From: Heliopora coerulea
Taxonomy: Eukaryota; Cnidaria; Anthozoa; Scleralcyonacea; Helioporidae
Assembly: GCA_030142905.1 (NCBI GenBank)
Contig: JASJOG010000010.1
Coordinates: 3,979,576 to 4,043,575 of the forward strand
Direction of reading: 5' to 3'
DNA length: 64,000 nt
In this document: piece after piece, positions 58,377 to 64,000 of the stretch
Numbering within the stretch: position 1 is the first letter of the stretch
Layout of the letters: every line of letters starts with the position of its first letter
Position numbers and translations under genes: made by a program
The notes under the pieces: model-generated
Seen by the model: the letters and a program-made list of their open reading frames with translations, nothing else
The model's database searches: none
What the model was told of the DNA's origin: nothing

Positions 58377-60456
58377 ATGAGGATTTATCTCGTGGTTTCC
58401 ATAGCCATATTTTTGGCTTTTACATCAGAAGCAGTCAAGTCGAAAAAACTTAAGAAATTTGTTTCGAGTCATCGAGCCACCAAGGGTACGTTTTACCATA
58501 CGGCTTTATCTTTGGTCATAATCTTGTGCTTTGCAGACCAGCAGACATTTGTCGTTGTCCAGCCCACATCTACAGCTGAGGCGCACATTGCGTGATTGAA
58601 CGCAACATGGTCATCATGACTGAATGGTTTATGACAAGGTTTGATAATGGGCGCAGCGATGAAAGCCACACAGGATCGGGCCGAGAGATAATCGGGCCTG
58701 CTCATTGCGATGTAGGCCATTCAAGAGCCATGACTGTGCACGGCTGGTAGTCAGGCCTACCAAGAGCCAAAGTTAACAGTTAAAGGGGCAAAAAATATTA
58801 TTGACTTGCTGTATTAGCGTCAAAAACTGTACGGTGTGTTGCCATGGGGTGCCGAAGCTGCCGAAAAACAAAGAAACAAAGAAACAGTCAGGCAGACAAA
58901 CAAACAAACAAACAAATAAATAAACAAATAAACAAATAAACAAATAAACAAATAAAATTATTATATGGGTAACCAAATGACGGCATTCTGGTTGGACGAG
59001 AGGAATAAAATTATTTTATGAATTTCACTGTAGGACTTGTAATAAACAAGAAATCATGTGGCGTGGCTGCCTCGGACGCAACACATATGTGGAAATTGCA
59101 TCTTACCACACTATTTTACAAGAGTCTTGGTAGCGCAATGGCTGCAGTTTGGTCAGCCAAATACTTCACGAATAAAATCGTGAAGTATTTGGCTAAACAA
59201 ATTAAAAAAAACTAAGTTCTCATATGGCAGATTTAAATTGTTTTACAGTACTTTATTCTCCTATCAATATGTCATAAAATGATGAGGTGAATGATATTTC
59301 AAAAATAGCCTAAAAATATAACTCTGCTCTCGTTTAAAAGCACACCACATAAGTAAAAGATTTTGAATTCTTGGATGACCATTGGACGTTCGCCAAGCTC
59401 AAACCTCAAAATCAATATCTCCAAAAGCTCGCATGCAAAACAGTAGTCTCTTTCTGAATGCTATTTCATCAATTGTGGTTAAATTGGGTGCAAACATAGC
59501 AAACAAGTTTATTATTTGGATGACTAACATTCACTCTGGATGTTGGCGTCATTCTTGTAAAGTGAGGAGAATCGACATACAGAACAGACAATTTCTCAGG
59601 TGCTATCAAAACAACAAATGTTCAAAAATTGCAATGACTCACAGCCATATGAATGTGTGTACTTACATGCACGTATGTTTATATGTATTATTGAACATAT
59701 ACATAGACGTAGCTACATTCAGTGAAAAATTGTATGGGTGTATGCTCCAACTTTTTGACTTACTCAATTATTGTGTTGACTTCCACAGGATCAAAGAAAT
59801 GTGTCACTAACCCATGTGGTGGGGGTATGCCACCATATTGGCCACCGCCCTGTCCCACCCCTCCTTGTCCACCACCACCTCCTCCCCCGCCTTTTACATT
59901 GAATGAAGAGAAACATGTCAGTCATCACCATGTTCACCCACAAATGGGTCAGATGGCCCAACCACCTCCCCTACCACCACCGCCCGAATACGCTCAACAT
60001 ACCGTTCACCATCATGTATACCATCCAGCACCACCTGCAGCTCAACTTCCACAGACCCCTCCTCAACCACCTGTGGTGCTCAGGGATGAAAAGCATGTTA
60101 CCCATCACCACACTCATCCTGCTCCGCCAATGGGACCACCACCACCTCCACCATGTCCATCTCCTTGTATGGAGCAGGAAATTCATCACGAACACGTGTA
60201 TCATCGCAACAAAGGAAGCTTCGCCCAGGGACAACAGGTTACTGGTCCGTTAGCAGCAACGGGTGGAGTATCATTTGGTGGAATGGGAGGAGGTATGGGA
60301 GGAGGTATGGGAGCTGGATGCCCGCCACCATGCAAGAAATCGAAATTGGGAAAAAGAACAAAAAAGTCGAAACATTCTCCAAAAAAGGCTTCAAAGAAAA
60401 GTACAAAAAAGGCGTCCAAGAAAATTACAAAAAAGGATAAGAAGAGAAAAAATTAG
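58377..60456 (+). CDS. Secreted Pro/His-rich protein with Lys-rich tail, relative of the CRD proteins (copy C)
   Basis: Exons 58377-58485 and 59789-60456 join at phase 1 to give 258 residues. A signal peptide (about residues 1-19, MRIYLVVSIAIFLAFTSEA) is followed by a basic segment VKSKKLKKFVSSHRATKGSK. A complete six-Cys CRD is absent; instead there are CVTNPCGGG and CPTPPC, later CPSPC and CPPPC. The body alternates Pro runs with acidic/His modules: LNEEKHVSHHHVHP, QHTVHHHVYHPAPP, LRDEKHVTHHHTHPAPP and EIHHEHVYHR. A GGMGGGMGGGMG stretch follows. The last 45 or so residues are Lys/Ser/Ala-rich (KKASKKSTKKASKKITKK), reminiscent of linker-histone tails but in a secreted context. Acceptor TTTTACAG before GAGCTG, 17 bases upstream of the ATG, implies a 5' UTR intron. 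The intron position and phase match copies A and B. Confidence 0.8.
58895..58962. repeat. (AAAC/AAAT)n microsatellite
   Basis: CAAACAAACAAACAAATAAAT-type runs pass into repeated AAATAAAC units, inside the intron of copy C. The opposite-strand Val/Cys/Leu/Phe frame is an artefact. Confidence 0.85.
59128..59194 (+). repeat. A-box-like head fused to a perfect 17-bp-arm palindrome
   Basis: TTGGTAGCGCAATGGCTGCAG resembles a tRNA A-box region but no B box follows. Instead AGCCAAATACTTCACGA (59155-59171) is exactly complementary to 59178-59194 across the loop ATAAAA. It lies in the intron of copy C. Confidence 0.6.
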
Positions 60457-60560
60457 TTTGATTTACGAGAACAACGATGATATACTAAGGATCTGATATC
60501 CTTGGGAACATCATGCTATCAGGAACTGTGTTGACCGAAAATGTCAACGAAATTAAAAGA

Positions 60561-60566
60561 AATAAA
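60561..60566 (+). terminator. Candidate polyadenylation signal of copy C
   Basis: AATAAA about 105 bases after the stop codon; another AATAAA follows at about 60840. Confidence 0.45.
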
Positions 60567-60849
60567 AACATTTAAGACCAAGAAGTGATTTTTCACTCAT
60601 TGCTTTTGAAATCAGAGTGTTGAAAAAAGGCATAATGGACATTTTTCCAGGACCAATATCCAGTTGGATTAATGGATGAAATTTTTGCCACTGGGTTATT
60701 CCAAAACGTCTAAAATGTCCGTTTTTGCCGGGTTTATTATTCTGCCTACACATAAATGTTTGGTCAACAAATGACATTATCTATTTTTATGACTAAGTAC
60801 ATATACATTTATCTCATTTAAGATAAACGAGACTAGAAAATAAAGCTGT

Positions 60850-61790
60850 TTAATTTGTTAAATGTACTACTATTGAAAATAAAATCAGATTATTAAGTAG
60901 ATATCAGTGAAACTATCGGATTTATCCTTTGTGAAAATGTCATTTTCCAAGGTTATCTCCAGAGCCGTACCTATACAGTGATTCGCTCGGGGCAAATTCT
61001 GTTGAAAGCTCTTCCTCGGCCTTCTCTAACGTACCCCAAGATCCTTATATTATAATAACTGTATACCGGTACCACTGGTATACAATTAAGCGATATGTTT
61101 CAGCAGAAATGGAAAACAGCTTCTCCGGTTATTAGTCGGCTATTATTCTTATTATGCCTTTATTGTTTTATTTTCTTAAAAAATACAAAATAAGAACAAG
61201 AGGTAAAAGTGAGTTGGCCTTTGACCATGACCTAGAACATCTTCATCCGGGCATGTTTGTTTTGGCCCCGAATTTATCGATTATGGCGATCCTTGCGGTT
61301 GAGTGACATTTAGCTACAATTCGCCCTCTAGTCAATATATGATCTCTATGGTTTTTACAGGGCAGTTCAGGCATACTAATTGAAGCAACTCTTTTGCGAG
61401 GGTAGAGACATGTAAATTTTAAAGTTTTTAAAATATCTATATAACTATTTTTTTGCATTTTGATCGCACAAAAGAAAAATACTCATGTAAGCTAGGCATA
61501 AGTAAATAAAGCCTTTATCCTACAATGCCTCTTTGGGTACAACGCTTCAATTCTATTCAACTCTTTCAATAACTGTCATAAATATTGAGGGCTGGATCTC
61601 CATTAACCCTTTCGTACGTGATTCTTTTTCTATCGTTCTTGTTCAGTTGTGTTTTATGCTTTGTCCTCTTAGTTGTTCTATTGTTATAATTTGTTGTTGT
61701 CCAACAACCATTTGCATATAAATATACAAATAACAAGATATAAATGTGACATCACCAGTGTAATTCTACGACACATTGCAAATTTTTTTC
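60850..61790. other. Spacer without recognisable gene
   Basis: AT-rich DNA with only short unsupported frames. Confidence 0.4.
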
Positions 61791-61794
61791 TGAC

Positions 61795-61862
61795 AGGGAT
61801 GCTAAGGTTCCCCGACAGGGGTGTTGTAGCCCCGTCTTCCCCCTCTCTAGCACCACCCTTTT
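61795..61862 (-). mobile_element. Fragment of the G-rich MITE also found at 49812
   Basis: Read on the minus strand it runs AAGGGTGGTGCTAGAGAGGG, GGGGCTACAACACCCCTGTC and GGGGAACCTTAGCATCCCTG. This parallels AGGGGGTGGTGCCAGAGG, GGGGCTACAGCC and GTCGAGGAACCTTTGTTTCC at 49812. Confidence 0.55.
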
Positions 61863-62235
61863 CTTTGCGATAAAAAAGCCACCTCATGGGAAGCCAACTT
61901 TACCTGATGGTACATTTTTAAAATATAATTATGTGCAAAATAACTGCAAAATAACCAAGTGAAGAATAATTATGAATGAATGCTGTTAGTCTAGTTATAA
62001 ATATCATTGCCCAGCAAATAATTTTGATGAAAACCATCGTTATATGAAGACAAGAATCTTGCATGGATCCTTTATTACTTAAACTGCAAACAAGTTAGGT
62101 TAACTAATAAATGTATACCTTATCGCAGGCTAAATTGACATTATTTAATTTACACAATCACTGAAATGCTCTAGTAGTTGTTCTTTGTAAAATTATAAGT
62201 AACATACTGAAACCTCAAATGTTTTAAAAATTGTT

Positions 62236-62328
62236 TTATTCATAAGATCCTGTAACGAAGTGGACTCTGCCACCGGTTGACTTATTGCCTCCACCTGAAT
62301 TTCGAAACCATTTTTTTGGATTGCGGTG
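62236..62328 (-). CDS. Possible 3'-terminal coding exon of an unknown minus-strand gene
   Basis: A good acceptor (CCTTGCTTACAG) precedes a frame reading HRNPKKWFRNSGGGNKSTGG then RVHFVTGSYE and a TAA stop. The stop overlaps AATAAA, a compact 3' end. The composition looks like protein, but another frame stays open longer across the same bases. I do not recognise the family. Upstream exons would lie to the right, possibly outside the window. Confidence 0.3.
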   Translation of the reverse strand, partial: HRNPKKWFRNSGGGNKSTGGRVHFVTGSYE

Positions 62329-62499
62329 CTGTAAGCAAGGAAAGATGAAAGAAAATCAGTCGTCTGCATTGGCATGGCAAGGTGGGCGGGTAGGTGGGGG
62401 ATATATACCAAGTGCACCATGACAGGGAGGCGCCATCGAGGCGGAGAGTGTATTAGAATGACTAAAGAGTACTGATCACACACGTGAGTTGAGTGCTTT

Positions 62500-63080
62500 A
62501 TTTCAGAAGATTTGATTATCGCTGGCAGTGTTGGTGGAATACATCATTTTACCTTTTGTGGTCTCAAAAATTTCCTGGGGAGAGCCCTGGGCCTTATAAA
62601 ACATCACTAAGACAAAGGTCAGAGGGGCCAACACAAACTTTGTCCCCATGTGCCAAAAACTATCACAACACGATTGGTTTCTTGCATCAAATAAAACAAA
62701 CTTGGTTTGACTGTTGTTACTTTTGAAAGCCCGTCCTAGAAAGTATCACACTTTTGCCTTGGCCGTTGAACAGTAAAGGTCCTCGTCATTCTGTTCAGTA
62801 CAAATTATTAATTGATTTTCCACCGCCACACGACACTGTTTAGAGCATTATAGTATAGCAAAGCACCCGAGATTGGAGCTGAGGTGGGCAAAGTAGAGCT
62901 GAGAAGATGAGCTGAGAGTGGAGAAGAGTTTGACAGGGCAGAGCATTTGTTATAAAGAATGAATTTAAAATTTTGTTTGGTCACTTGATTAGTTGATTTG
63001 TTACTTGTGAAGCCCCTAAGACCGCAAGTCGGGTCGTATACTTTCTTATCGGTAGCCTAAAAGTTAACTGCCCTCTTAAG
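62500..63080. other. Spacer without recognisable gene
   Basis: Some repeats of GAGCTGAG(A/G)TG at 62876-62930, otherwise nothing supported. Confidence 0.4.
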
Positions 63081-63094
63081 TTCAGAATTCATCT

Positions 63095-63290
63095 TAGGAT
63101 TAAGGTTATGGTTAGGGTTAGAGTAAGGGTTATAAATAGGGTTAGGGTTAAGGTTAGGCTCAGGGTTAGGGGTTTTAGGGTTAGGATTATGGTTAGGATT
63201 TGGGTTAAGATTAGGTTAGGGTTAGGGTTAGGGTTAGAGTTAGGGTTAGGGTTAGGATTGGGATTAGGATTAGGGTTTGTGTTGAGCTGT
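63095..63290. repeat. Telomere-like (TTAGGG-type) tract
   Basis: TTAGGGTTAGGGTTAGGGTT runs at about 63210-63275 within diverged GGTTAGG/GGTTAAG units. The G-rich strand is the plus strand, opposite to the tract at 13040-13565. Arg/Val/Gly/Leu frames over it are artefacts. Confidence 0.8.
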
Positions 63291-63409
63291 TATAAGGTAA
63301 GTGTGAGGTTAAGGGCTAAGGTAGTAGTTAAAACAACCACCTGGGTCGGATTACAAAGTCCACATTACAGCGAAGGTTATTCTGTCTGTGTCATCTTCCG
63401 AGGTTAATT

Positions 63410-64000
63410 TTTACATTTTTTTTCAAAAGCGAGAAGTGGTAGATCATCAAATGTACAGATTACAAAAATTGTCAATCTTTTATCATATGGCGGACCTTTT
63501 CCCCAAGTTATTGCTGATCAAAGATTCTCCACCATGGAAAACCTGCTGCTTTTGCGAGGCAAACTTTCACATCTCTCGTGGTCATTAACAGAAGTTATCT
63601 CAAATCTGGAGTCGATCTTTAATACAAAGCAAATTGCTAAATCATGAACTGTGGCTGTTGAGGCGTTGACCTAAAGAGCCTTGTTTTGCTAAAGCAAGAG
63701 TTATCGATTACTCCAAAACATAAGTTAGATAATATGGTGACCGTTTGTGTTGAATTTAGTAATTTCAGCCTATCAGTGTGCAAATAGCTATCCCTGTAAA
63801 ACCCCTAGCATAATCACACTTAAATAGTCAAGTATTTGTGCTGTTTAGTTACTATATTTTGACAGAAAATGCTGTTATTTTTATAATTACTTGTCGCAAA
63901 TTCAGGAGCCATATATTTGATAAAAAAACGAGATTGATTTGAAGCTTTTCCATAATAATTTAAATGAAAACAATTGTCTTAATATGCTGAACTTTTATGT
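63410..64000. other. Right end of window, nothing recognised
   Basis: Short frames only, none with motif or splice support. Confidence 0.4.

Overview
This is eukaryotic nuclear DNA, most probably from a cnidarian and perhaps an anthozoan. It is AT-rich and intron-rich, with short exons, GT-AG introns, AATAAA signals and abundant transposon relics. Three secreted proline-rich proteins point to Cnidaria. Two of them carry the exact six-cysteine spacing C-x3-C-x3-C-x3-C-x3-C-C of the minicollagen cysteine-rich domain (CRD) of nematocyst capsules. The organism call is inference.

I built six spliced gene models by eye. From left to right they are: (1) the 3' part of NASP, a histone H3-H4 chaperone (+, 516-11280, 8 exons, 262 codons seen, 5' end outside the window); (2) FARSA, the cytosolic Phe-tRNA synthetase alpha subunit (-, 30953-14671, 13 exons, 501 residues, complete); (3) RNF170, an ER-membrane RING E3 ligase (+, 31097-38087, 4 exons, 271 residues, complete), divergent from FARSA with 143 bp between start codons; (4) a CRD/Pro/His-rich secreted protein (-, 45163-43752, 241 residues); (5) a second one (+, 46670-50624, 153 residues), head-to-head with the first; (6) a third, longer Pro/His-rich secreted protein without a complete CRD and with a Lys-rich tail (+, 58377-60456, 258 residues). 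In every internal exon of these models the splice phases agree. Models 4-6 share the same two-coding-exon design: a signal peptide plus basic segment, a phase-1 intron, then one Cys/Pro/His exon. They probably form a local gene family.

The rest is introns and spacers full of mobile elements. At least five hAT-like non-autonomous elements can be bounded by inverted ends and 8-bp target duplications (7428-8840 with 7724-8458 nested inside it, 18098-19015, 25895-26267, 53498-54746). A sixth element (39141-40642) has a 9-bp duplication. There are Harbinger-like and mariner-like MITEs, two LINE copies back to back, Penelope-like GIY-YIG relics, tRNA-derived SINE pieces, a 42-bp minisatellite with 126-bp higher-order structure, several pentamer satellites, two telomere-like tracts and a 73-bp-arm perfect-looking hairpin.

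The housekeeping genes act in separate pathways: histone supply, translation and ER-associated degradation. The most interesting unit is the 43.7-60.5 kb cluster of CRD/Pro/His-rich proteins, which look like capsule-wall building blocks in which the collagen triple helix has been replaced by polyproline and histidine modules.
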